DNA from: Spirochaetaceae bacterium | GTDB lineage: Bacteria > Spirochaetota > Spirochaetia > B11-G9 | DNA length: 7,852 nt | Assembly (NCBI GenBank): GCA_030600745.1 | Contig: JAUVLL010000145.1 | Coordinates: 1 to 7,852 of the forward strand | Direction: 5' to 3' | Shown here: positions 1 through 5,513 of the stretch, piece after piece | Position numbering within the stretch: the stretch's first letter is position 1 | How the letters are laid out: the number at the start of each line of letters is the position of its first letter | Translations under genes and position numbers: made by a program | Notes under the pieces: generated by a model | The model's database searches: none | Told to the model about the DNA's origin: nothing | The model's input: the letters and a program-made list of their open reading frames with translations, nothing else

Positions 1-1941
1 GCCCAGGATATGGTTGTTAATGAAGATGACTGTGGAACAATTAATGGTATTGATATCAGTGCCCTTAAAGATGGTGAAGATGTTGTAGAAGCGCTTAGGG
101 ATAGAATTACCGGTCGTTTTACACTGGAGAGGGTTAAGCATCCAATAACCGGTGAAATAATAATAGATGTAAATGAATATATTACTGATGAACTTGCTGC
201 AAAAATCGAAGAAATAGGTGTAGAAACTGTACGAATTCGTACTGTACTTACATGCGAGGCGGAGCATGGTGTTTGCCGGATGTGTTACGGTCGTAATCTT
301 GCAACTAATCAAACTGTGGATATAGGAGAGGCTGTAGGAATAATTGCAGCTCAGTCAATCGGACAGCCCGGAACACAGCTTACTATGAGAACCTTTCATG
401 TTGGTGGTGCAGCAACAAAGATAAGTGAAGAGAACAAAACTATTTTGTCCTATCCTGTTGTTATAAAAGAGATTATAGGAAATACGGTAACTCTGGAAAA
501 TGGAGATGTACTTTTTACCAGAAAAGGGTATCTAACAATTGCGAAGGTCATCAGAGAGATCAAATTGGAAAAATCTGCGAAGGTTATGGTGGTTCATGGT
601 CAGAAAGTTACAGGTGGTGAAGTCCTTGTTGATCAGAAAAGTGGTGAAGTAGGGGCAGAGGAGATAGGTTTTGTTTATCTAAAAGAAAATAAGCTTTTAC
701 TGGTTGCGCAGGATCAGAAGCTGGAAATTAGAAATGGTGCAGAACTTCTTGTGAAAGAAAGTGAGTTAATTCCTGCAAATGAACCTATAACAACATTTGA
801 TCCATTCTCTGAACCAATAATCGCTGAATATGACGGAACTGTAAGATTTGAAGATATTATTCTTGGTATGACTCTTAAAGAAGAGATAAATATGGATACA
901 GGGAACACTGAAAAGAAGATAAATGAGATTTCTCTTGAAACCCTGCAGCCGAGAATAGTTCTGATGGATGACAAAGGCAATGATATTGCTACTTACTTTT
1001 TGCCTGGATCCTCTTATCTTAGTATAGAAGACGGGGATATAGTTAAAAAGGGTAAATCCCTTGCTAAACTTCTTAAGGAATCTGTTAAGACTGCAGATAT
1101 TACAGGTGGTCTTCCCCGGGTTGGTGAGCTCTTTGAAGCCCGGAGACCAAAAAATGCTGCGGTCCTTTCGAAAATATCCGGAACCGTTCAGTTTAAGAAT
1201 ATAGTTAAGGGTAAGCGTGTAGTATTTGTAGTAGATGTATATGGAAATGAGTATAAACATCAGGTACCTATTGGCAAGCATCTTCTTGTAAGGGATGGAG
1301 ACTTTGTAATGGCCGGGGAAGAGTTGTGTGAGGGAGTTAAAGATCCACATGATATTCTGGATATTCTGGGAGAAAATGCTCTTCAGTCATTTCTTGTGAA
1401 TGAGGTTCAGGAAGTGTATAGGCTTCAGGGTGTTAATATTAATGATAAACATATTGGTTCTATTGTTAGACAGATGATGAGGAAAGTGGAGATTGTTCAG
1501 GTTGGAGATACCGGGTTTATTTACGGACAGCAGATAGATAAATATAAATTCCATACTGAAAATGCCAAGGTTCTAAGAGAGGGTGGGGAGTCTGCAGTTG
1601 CCAGACCTATGCTTCTTGGTATAACCCGTGCATCCCTTAATATTGATTCTTTTATCTCTGCGGCTTCTTTTCAGGAGACTACCAAAGTGTTGACAAATGC
1701 TGCAATTGCTGGTAGTGTCGACACTCTTCGGGGTTTGAAAGAGAATGTTATTATCGGTCATTTGATTCCGGCTGGAACCGGAATGAAGAAGTACCGGAAT
1801 GTAAAACTTTACGATGAAAACAAGGAAGATCTTGATGCCAGTGTAAAACGTATACTGGAAGCAAGAAAGTTAGAAAGTTTGTCTGAGGCTGAAGCCGAAA
1901 CTAATGGTTCTGACAGTAGTGTTGTAGTACCTGGTCAGTAG
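1..1941 (+). CDS. rpoC: DNA-directed RNA polymerase subunit beta', C-terminal part (5' end cut by window edge)
   Basis: Catalytic beta' subunit of RNA polymerase. The reading frame is open from base 1, so the gene starts upstream of the window; 646 codons are visible. All four cysteines of the second zinc site are present (codons at 31, 253, 274, 283), with the same 74-residue spacing from the first to the second as in E. coli C814–C888. The trigger loop follows (bases 361-414), with the Met, Arg and His equivalent to E. coli M932, R933 and H936 at 385, 388 and 397. Between the trigger loop and the conserved DITGGLPRVGELFEARRPK segment (from 1096) lie about 230 residues. This is an SI3-like insertion, as in E. 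coli, and seems somewhat longer. The C-terminal FISAASFQETT and LRGLKENVIIGHLIPAGTG motifs are intact. The usual Glu at E. coli position 925 is Gln here (codon 364). The protein ends in an acidic, variable tail. rpsL follows after a structured gap. Confidence 0.98.
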   Translation, partial: AQDMVVNEDDCGTINGIDISALKDGEDVVEALRDRITGRFTLERVKHPITGEIIIDVNEYITDELAAKIEEIGVETVRIRTVLTCEAEHGVCRMCYGRNLATNQTVDIGEAVGIIAAQSIGQPGTQLTMRTFHVGGAATKISEENKTILSYPVVIKEIIGNTVTLENGDVLFTRKGYLTIAKVIREIKLEKSAKVMVVHGQKVTGGEVLVDQKSGEVGAEEIGFVYLKENKLLLVAQDQKLEIRNGAELLVKESELIPANEPITTFDPFSEPIIAEYDGTVRFEDIILGMTLKEEINMDTGNTEKKINEISLETLQPRIVLMDDKGNDIATYFLPGSSYLSIEDGDIVKKGKSLAKLLKESVKTADITGGLPRVGELFEARRPKNAAVLSKISGTVQFKNIVKGKRVVFVVDVYGNEYKHQVPIGKHLLVRDGDFVMAGEELCEGVKDPHDILDILGENALQSFLVNEVQEVYRLQGVNINDKHIGSIVRQMMRKVEIVQVGDTGFIYGQQIDKYKFHTENAKVLREGGESAVARPMLLGITRASLNIDSFISAASFQETTKVLTNAAIAGSVDTLRGLKENVIIGHLIPAGTGMKKYRNVKLYDENKEDLDASVKRILEARKLESLSEAEAETNGSDSSVVVPGQ

Positions 1942-1948
1942 TAAAAAC

Positions 1949-2028
1949 TATTACTTCAGGTTATGTAATAAATTGTTCCCCCGCGGTTTAGGGGAACGGT
2001 GTGAAGAATGCCGGGCCGGTGCCTGGCA
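1949..2028 (+). promoter_or_regulatory. Three tandem stem-loops in the rpoC–rpsL gap (candidate rpsL leader)
   Basis: Three inverted repeats almost fill the space between the rpoC stop (1941) and the rpsL SD. Hairpin A pairs TATTAC (1949-1954) with GTAATA (1965-1970). Hairpin B pairs GTTCCCC (1975-1981) with GGGGAAC (1991-1997), perfect over 7 bp and extendable outward by A-T and G-U pairs to 1972/2000. Hairpin C pairs 2009-2016 with 2021-2028, 8 bp with one G-U and a CGGT tetraloop. None is followed by a clear T-run, so they do not read as a simple terminator; RNA processing, mRNA stability or ribosomal-protein binding are possible roles. The pairings are seen directly; any function is inferred. 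Confidence 0.55.
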
Positions 2029-2055
2029 AAAAAGAAAAGGGAGGGTATCAAACAG

Positions 2056-2430
2056 ATGCCGACAATTAATCAGCTTATTAGAAAGGGAAGAAAGTCTATT
2101 ATAAAAAAGACCAAGTCCCCTGCCCTTGAATCATGTCCTCAAAAACGTGGAGTATGTACCCGTGTGATGACAGTAACACCTAAAAAACCAAATTCTGCTC
2201 TTCGAAAGGTTGCCAGAGTTAGGCTTACAAATGGAATGGAAGTTACTGCTTATATACCGGGAATAGGACACAATCTGCAGGAACACTCTGTTGTTCTTCT
2301 TCGGGGTGGTAGAATTAAAGATCTTCCAGGTGTCAGGTACCATGTTGTAAGGGGTGCCAAGGATACTATGGGTGTAGATGACAGAAGGACCAGCAGGTCT
2401 AAATACGGCACTAAGCGGCCTAAGGCATAA
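2056..2430 (+). CDS. rpsL: 30S ribosomal protein S12
   Basis: S12 sits at the decoding centre of the small subunit and influences accuracy of codon reading. The start chosen is ATG 2056, giving the family-standard 124 residues beginning MPTINQLIRKGRKS. A GGAGG SD lies at 2040-2044. An in-frame ATG at 2008 would add 16 residues, but it falls inside a hairpin and is not family-like. The CPQKRGVC cysteine pair (residues 27 and 34) and the PNSALRK loop are present. Lys43 and Lys88, where changes give streptomycin resistance in other bacteria, are both the ordinary lysines, so no such resistance is predicted. Asp89, equivalent to the methylthiolated Asp of E. coli, is kept. rpsG follows after 11 bases and is almost certainly co-transcribed. 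Confidence 0.98.
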   Translation: MPTINQLIRKGRKSIIKKTKSPALESCPQKRGVCTRVMTVTPKKPNSALRKVARVRLTNGMEVTAYIPGIGHNLQEHSVVLLRGGRIKDLPGVRYHVVRGAKDTMGVDDRRTSRSKYGTKRPKA

Positions 2431-2441
2431 GGGGAAGAAAA

Positions 2442-2912
2442 ATGGCAAGACGAAAAGTTGCACCAGTCAGAGAAATTCTTCCTGACTCTAGATTTGGCAG
2501 TAAAGTTGTAGCAAAATTTATTACCAGGATGATGCTGGATGGTAAGAAGTCTATCAGTACCAGAATGCTCTATGGGGCGATGGATATTATTAAGGCAAAA
2601 GGGAATGAAAAACCTTTGGAAGTTTTTCTTAAGGCTCTTGATAATGTAAAACCAATGGTAGAGGTAAAATCACGTCGTGTTGGTGGATCTACATATCAGG
2701 TTCCTGTTGAAGTTGGGGAAAAGAGACGGGATGCCCTTTCCATGAGATGGATTATACTGGCAGCAAGAGCAAGAAGTGGAAAGTCTTTAAGTGATAAATT
2801 AGCTGCAGAGTTGATGGATGCAGCCAATTCAGCAGGTACTGCGTTTAAAAAGAAGGAAGATACTCATCGAATGGCTGAGGCTAATAAGGCCTTTTCTCAT
2901 TACAGATGGTAG
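2442..2912 (+). CDS. rpsG: 30S ribosomal protein S7
   Basis: S7 nucleates assembly of the 3' major domain of 16S rRNA and lines the E site of the 30S head. The protein has 156 residues, the usual bacterial length, from the basic N-terminus MARRKVAPVREILPD to the terminal HYRW. The segments RRVGGSTYQVPVEV and RWIILAARAR are clear family signatures. ATG 2442 is preceded by a GGGGAAG ribosome binding site just after the rpsL stop. In E. coli the rpsL–rpsG gap is long and carries the S7 binding site used for translational feedback. Here the gap is only 11 bases, so that site cannot be in the same place. The gene is not followed by fusA but by a 390-base non-coding stretch before tuf. Confidence 0.98.
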   Translation: MARRKVAPVREILPDSRFGSKVVAKFITRMMLDGKKSISTRMLYGAMDIIKAKGNEKPLEVFLKALDNVKPMVEVKSRRVGGSTYQVPVEVGEKRRDALSMRWIILAARARSGKSLSDKLAAELMDAANSAGTAFKKKEDTHRMAEANKAFSHYRW

Positions 2913-2913
2913 A

Positions 2914-2961
2914 TATATCTATTTGTAAAGACGCCATGCACGGCTTCTATACAAATATATA
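2914..2961 (+). other. Stem-loop just after rpsG, no T-run
   Basis: ATTTGTA (2921-2927) pairs perfectly with TACAAAT (2950-2956). After a 2-base bulge, TATAT (2914-2918) also pairs with ATATA (2957-2961). Inside, GCC (2933-2935) can pair with GGC (2942-2944). The hairpin begins two bases after the rpsG stop. It is A/T-rich on the outside and lacks a downstream T-run, so it is a poor intrinsic terminator. It may be a 3' end stabiliser, a processing site or a weak terminator for the rpoBC–rpsLG message. Confidence 0.5.
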
Positions 2962-2974
2962 CATAAAAGATAAA

Positions 2975-2986
2975 ACAAAGCTTTGT
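2975..2986. repeat. Perfect 12-base palindrome next to the -35 element
   Basis: ACAAAGCTTTGT is a perfect inverted repeat ending 4 bases upstream of the TTGACT box. It lies in an A/T-rich stretch (about 2951-2986) with A-runs, at the position expected for an UP element or an upstream regulator site. Chance occurrence in A/T-rich DNA is possible, and no protein is assigned to it. Confidence 0.4.
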
Positions 2987-2990
2987 CTAC

Positions 2991-3019
2991 TTGACTAAGT
3001 CTGATGATTTGAATACTAT
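2991..3019 (+). promoter_or_regulatory. Strong sigma70-type promoter upstream of tuf
   Basis: TTGACT (2991-2996) matches the -35 consensus at 5 of 6 bases. TACTAT (3014-3019) matches the -10 consensus at 5 of 6. The spacer is exactly 17 bases. An A/T-rich UP-like stretch lies just upstream, and the bases after the -10 (GTGCGAAC) are fairly G+C-rich, a feature of promoters under stringent control in other bacteria. Transcription would start near 3026, giving a leader of about 277 bases before tuf. The boxes are seen directly; strength and stringent control are inferred. Confidence 0.75.
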
Positions 3020-3243
3020 GTGCGAACTGTCCGGCTTTGGCTGGGTAGGGCTTGCTAAGCCAAACCAATCGTCCGGATGTTTGCTAGAATTGAGGATGGT
3101 TAGGTGGTTTCAGTTGCTGTAATTTTTTTGCAGCCAAGTCGTTGTTTGTGTATCCAGCACGGGACAACGACCTCTGGATCCTACTAATCAATTGTCTCTT
3201 AATAAATCCAGATGAATTGTTGTGTACTTACGGTATTTTGCCG

Positions 3244-3272
3244 TTTAAGATAGATTTTGCTTGAAATATAAT
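3244..3272 (+). promoter_or_regulatory. Second, tuf-proximal promoter candidate
   Basis: A perfect TATAAT (3267-3272) has a weak -35 (TTTAAG, 3244-3249, 3 of 6 matches) at a 17-base spacing. Transcription would start near 3279, leaving a leader of roughly 24 bases that lacks all the structured RNA upstream. The -10 alone is common in A/T-rich DNA, so this is a candidate only. Confidence 0.4.
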
Positions 3273-3276
3273 TTAA

Positions 3277-3297
3277 TTGTGTGTTTACACAAGGAGG
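3277..3297 (+). promoter_or_regulatory. Hairpin abutting the tuf Shine-Dalgarno
   Basis: TTGTGT (3277-3282) pairs perfectly with ACACAA (3287-3292) over a GTTT loop. It runs directly into the SD AAGGAGG (3291-3297), so the stem's last two bases overlap the first two of the SD. The GGAGG core (3293-3297) stays single-stranded 5 bases before ATG 3303. The hairpin could help present the SD or tune access to it. A transcript from the proximal promoter (start near 3279) would lack the 5' arm. Confidence 0.5.
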
Positions 3298-3302
3298 AAA
3301 TG

Positions 3303-4493
3303 ATGGCTAAAGAGAAGTTTGAGAGGACCAAGCCACATATTAATGTTGGTACTATTGGTCATGTTGACCATGGTAAGACAACTCTTACTGCGGCTATTAC
3401 TATGCACTGCGCTCGCAAGAATGGTGATAAGGTAATGAGTTATGAGGATATTGATAATGCGCCGGAAGAAAAAGCACGAGGTATAACTATCAATACCAGG
3501 CACGTTGAATATCAGACAGATAACAGGCATTATGCTCATGTTGACTGTCCAGGTCATGCCGATTATATCAAAAATATGATTACCGGTGCTGCTCAGATGG
3601 ATGGAGCTGTTATTGTTGTAGCTGCTACTGACGGAGCAATGGCTCAGACAAAAGAACATATTCTGCTGGCAAGACAGGTTGGTGTGCCTGCAATTATAGT
3701 TTTTATTAATAAGACTGATCAGGTTGATGATCCGGATCTTATTGAACTTGTTGAAGAAGAGATGAGAGATCTTCTTAATGAATTTGGTTTTCCTGGTGAT
3801 GATATTCCTGTAATTAAAGGTTCTGCTTTTCAGGCAATGGAAAATCCTGAAGATGGTGAAAAAACAAAGTGTATTGATGAGCTTCTTGAAGCAATGGATA
3901 CATATTTTCCAATTCCTGATAGAGCTATTGATCAGCCTTTCCTTATGCCTATTGAGGATATTTTCTCAATTCAGGGTAGAGGTACTGTTGTAACCGGTAG
4001 AATTGAAAGAGGTGTTATTCATATTGGTGATTCTATGGAAATTGTAGGTATCCGGGAAACAACAACTACTACCTGTACTGGTGTTGAGATGTTTAATAAG
4101 CTTCTTGATGAAGGTCAGGCAGGTGATAATGTTGGTACACTTCTTAGAGGTATAGAAAAGAATAAGGTTATTAGAGGTCAGGTTCTGGCTAAACCAAAAA
4201 CAATTACACCTCATATGAAGTTTACTGGTGCTGTATATGTATTGAATAAGGATGAGGGTGGTCGTCACTCACCATTCTTCTCCGGGTATCGCCCGCAGTT
4301 CTATTTTAGAACTACTGATATTACAGGTACAGTTTCTCTCCCTGCAGATAAGCAGATGATTATGCCTGGTGATAACACAGAAATTATTGTTGAACTGATT
4401 CACCCAATTGCTATGGATAAAGGTCTTAGATTCGCTATTCGTGAAGGTGGACGTACAGTAGCCAGTGGTCAGGTCACAGAGATTGAAGAATAG
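3303..4493 (+). CDS. tuf: Elongation factor Tu
   Basis: EF-Tu is the GTPase that carries aminoacyl-tRNA to the ribosomal A site. Of the tandem ATG codons at 3300 and 3303, the second is chosen: it is 5 bases from GGAGG and gives the family start MAKEKFERTKPHINVGTIGH, 396 residues. G1 is GHVDHGKT (19-26), switch I is RGITI (59-63), G3 is DCPGH (81-85) with catalytic His85, G4 is NKTD (137-140) and G5 is SAF (175-177). The middle residue of G4 is Thr where Cys or Val is more usual; G5 reads SAF where SAL is usual. Domains II and III are complete, with RGTVVTGRIERG and a C-terminal REGGRTVASGQVTEI. Domain II has a run of five threonines where E. coli has a more mixed sequence. The segment GRHSPFFSGYRPQFYFR is intact. 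Codon choice is markedly T/A-ending, consistent with high expression. It is followed by a terminator-like hairpin before rpsJ. Confidence 0.98.
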   Translation: MAKEKFERTKPHINVGTIGHVDHGKTTLTAAITMHCARKNGDKVMSYEDIDNAPEEKARGITINTRHVEYQTDNRHYAHVDCPGHADYIKNMITGAAQMDGAVIVVAATDGAMAQTKEHILLARQVGVPAIIVFINKTDQVDDPDLIELVEEEMRDLLNEFGFPGDDIPVIKGSAFQAMENPEDGEKTKCIDELLEAMDTYFPIPDRAIDQPFLMPIEDIFSIQGRGTVVTGRIERGVIHIGDSMEIVGIRETTTTTCTGVEMFNKLLDEGQAGDNVGTLLRGIEKNKVIRGQVLAKPKTITPHMKFTGAVYVLNKDEGGRHSPFFSGYRPQFYFRTTDITGTVSLPADKQMIMPGDNTEIIVELIHPIAMDKGLRFAIREGGRTVASGQVTEIEE

Positions 4494-4501
4494 AATTATA
4501 G

Positions 4502-4537
4502 AAGTCCTGTACTTTGAAAAGTGCAGGACTTGTTTTT
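4502..4537 (+). terminator. Intrinsic terminator or attenuator between tuf and rpsJ
   Basis: AAGTCCTGTAC (4502-4512) pairs with GTGCAGGACTT (4521-4531): 11 bp with one U-G pair, extendable by two A-T pairs to a TGAA tetraloop. The stem is followed by G and five T's (4533-4537). This is a good intrinsic-terminator shape, 8 bases after the tuf stop. The rpsJ SD (GGAGG, 4538-4542) begins immediately after the T-run, leaving no room for a new promoter. The S10 genes must therefore be reached by read-through, or from a promoter inside tuf that I cannot identify. Confidence 0.8.
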
Positions 4538-4546
4538 GGAGGAATA

Positions 4547-4855
4547 ATGGCCAAGGATAGAATCCGTGTAAGGCTGAGAGGTTTTGACATAGAACTTATT
4601 GATCAAAGTTCGCGGGCAATCGTACAGACTGTTGTAAAGGCTGGAGCAAAAGTTGCCGGTCCAATTCCTTTACCGACAAGAATTAACAAGTATACTGTTC
4701 TTAAGTCTCCTTTTGTAAATAAGAAGTCAAGGGAACAGTTTGAGATGCGTACACATAAACGGCTGATTGATATACTGGATCCCACATCAAAAGTGATGGA
4801 TGCTTTAATGAAGCTCGAACTTCCTGCTGGTGTGGATGTAGAGATTAAACAGTAA
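4547..4855 (+). CDS. rpsJ: 30S ribosomal protein S10 (also NusE)
   Basis: S10 is a 30S head protein and, as NusE, partners NusB in antitermination complexes. ATG 4547 is chosen because MAKDRIRVRLRGFD is the family N-terminus and GGAGG sits 4 bases upstream. This gives 102 residues, the usual length. An in-frame ATG at 4514 would add 11 residues encoded inside the terminator hairpin and is rejected. The GPIPLPTRINKYTVLKSPF segment and SREQFEMRTHKR loop are conserved; SPF replaces the more common SPH before the VNK loop. The C-terminus AGVDVEIKQ is standard. It is the first gene of the S10 operon, 53 bases after tuf and 28 before rplC. Confidence 0.98.
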   Translation: MAKDRIRVRLRGFDIELIDQSSRAIVQTVVKAGAKVAGPIPLPTRINKYTVLKSPFVNKKSREQFEMRTHKRLIDILDPTSKVMDALMKLELPAGVDVEIKQ

Positions 4856-4883
4856 TTAATGCTAAGACTAATTGAGGTATGAG

Positions 4884-5504
4884 ATGTTAGGGCTGATCGG
4901 CAGAAAAGTCGGAATGACACAGGTTTTTGACGAAAGGGGAGTTTTGACTCCCGTAACAGTCATTAAAATAGAAGAGAATGTAGTTATCGCTGATAGAAGC
5001 GAAGAGAAGAACGGCTACAATGCAAAACTGATAGGTGCAGTTGACAAAAAGTCAAAGCATGTTACAAAACCTTACGGTGGTCAGTTTGGAGAAAAAATAA
5101 ACCCGAAGGTTGTGCTGAAGGAAATGAGAGATTTTGAAGGCGATACCTCTGTAGGTGATTCTTTTGGTCTGGAACTTTTTAAAGATCTTTCTTTTGTAGA
5201 TGTTGAAGGCACTTCAAAAGGAAAAGGTTATCAGGGTGTAATGAAGAGGCATGGATTTGGTGGAGGTCGATCGACTCACGGTTCCAAATTCCATCGAGGC
5301 CTGGGTGGTACTGGTATGGCAGCAACTCCATCCAGAACTTTTAAAGGTACAAAAATGCCCGGTAGAATGGGTAATGTGAAAACTTCTGTACAGAATCTCA
5401 GAGTTGTTAAGATCGACGAAGAAAAACAATTTCTTATGGTGAAAGGCGCTGTACCAGGACCTAATAAAGGTATGGTAATTGTCAAGAAAGCTAAGAAGAA
5501 GTAG
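4884..5504 (+). CDS. rplC: 50S ribosomal protein L3
   Basis: L3 is an early-assembling 50S protein whose long loop reaches toward the peptidyl transferase centre. ATG 4884 with GAGG at 4874-4877 gives 206 residues beginning MLGLIGRKVGMTQVF, the family start. An in-frame TTG at 4872 would add only four non-conserved residues. The central loop (GGGRSTHGSKFHRGLGG, then FKGTKMPGRMGNVKTSVQNL) is the L3 signature. In the E. coli loop a glutamine (GQNQ) is methylated by PrmB. The aligned positions here are M-A-A, so that modification is not expected. The basic C-terminus ends in KKAKKK. rplD starts 9 bases later. Confidence 0.98.
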   Translation: MLGLIGRKVGMTQVFDERGVLTPVTVIKIEENVVIADRSEEKNGYNAKLIGAVDKKSKHVTKPYGGQFGEKINPKVVLKEMRDFEGDTSVGDSFGLELFKDLSFVDVEGTSKGKGYQGVMKRHGFGGGRSTHGSKFHRGLGGTGMAATPSRTFKGTKMPGRMGNVKTSVQNLRVVKIDEEKQFLMVKGAVPGPNKGMVIVKKAKKK

Positions 5505-5513
5505 AGGAATATG

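Larger units (their letters stand above)
3026..3299 (+). promoter_or_regulatory. Candidate structured 5' leader of tuf
   Basis: Non-coding stretch with dense inverted repeats. First domain: TCCGG (3030-3034) pairs with CCGGA (3073-3077), enclosing TTTGGCT (3036-3042) with AGCCAAA (3058-3064). A competing hairpin is GGCTT (3049-3053) with AAGCC (3057-3061), and AAACCA (3062-3067) can instead pair with TGGTTT (3105-3110). Second domain: TTGCTG (3114-3119) pairs with CAGC-AA (3131-3137, one bulge) around a loop with seven T's. Directly abutting it is an 8-bp perfect stem, GTCGTTGT (3138-3145) with ACAACGAC (3164-3171), extendable inward by GTG/CAC. Its loop ATCCAG (3152-3157) matches CTGGAT (3174-3179), an H-type pseudoknot, while TCTGGAT (3173-3179) can instead pair with ATCCAGA (3206-3212). 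A small ACGG/CCGT hairpin (3230-3244) follows. I do not recognise a named RNA family. Alternatives are a stable leader without switching, or a small RNA. Confidence 0.55.

Noticed and set aside
766..1350. Minus-strand open frame of 194 codons opposite rpoC
   Set aside because: It lies wholly inside the conserved rpoC frame, has low-complexity Tyr/Ile/Lys-rich content typical of antisense shadows, and has no family resemblance.
2008..2055. Upstream in-frame ATG extending rpsL by 16 residues
   Set aside because: The extension is not part of the S12 family, lies in a hairpin, and the SD at 2040-2044 fits ATG 2056.
3018..3122. 34-codon open frame starting ATG inside the gap before tuf (possible leader peptide)
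   Set aside because: No Shine-Dalgarno precedes it, its ATG overlaps the -10 box of the strong promoter and so lies upstream of the predicted transcript start, and the sequence is better explained by RNA stems.
3071..3138. Bits resembling signal recognition particle RNA (GTCCGGA and GCAGCCAAG)
   Set aside because: In SRP RNA these motifs are about 8 bases apart within one hairpin. Here they are 52 bases apart and the flanking sequence does not form that hairpin.
2913..3302. tRNA gene upstream of tuf, as seen near tufB in some bacteria
   Set aside because: No T-arm motif (GGTTCGAATCC-like) and no four-arm cloverleaf with a 7-bp acceptor stem could be found by eye.
3261..3302. TTG start extending tuf by 14 residues
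   Set aside because: This would translate through the SD. The family N-terminus MAKEKF begins at 3303.
3714..3845. Possible kirromycin-resistance signature in EF-Tu (Phe at the position of E. coli Tyr160)
   Set aside because: Tyr to Phe is conservative and the other known resistance positions I could align look ordinary, so no resistance claim is justified.
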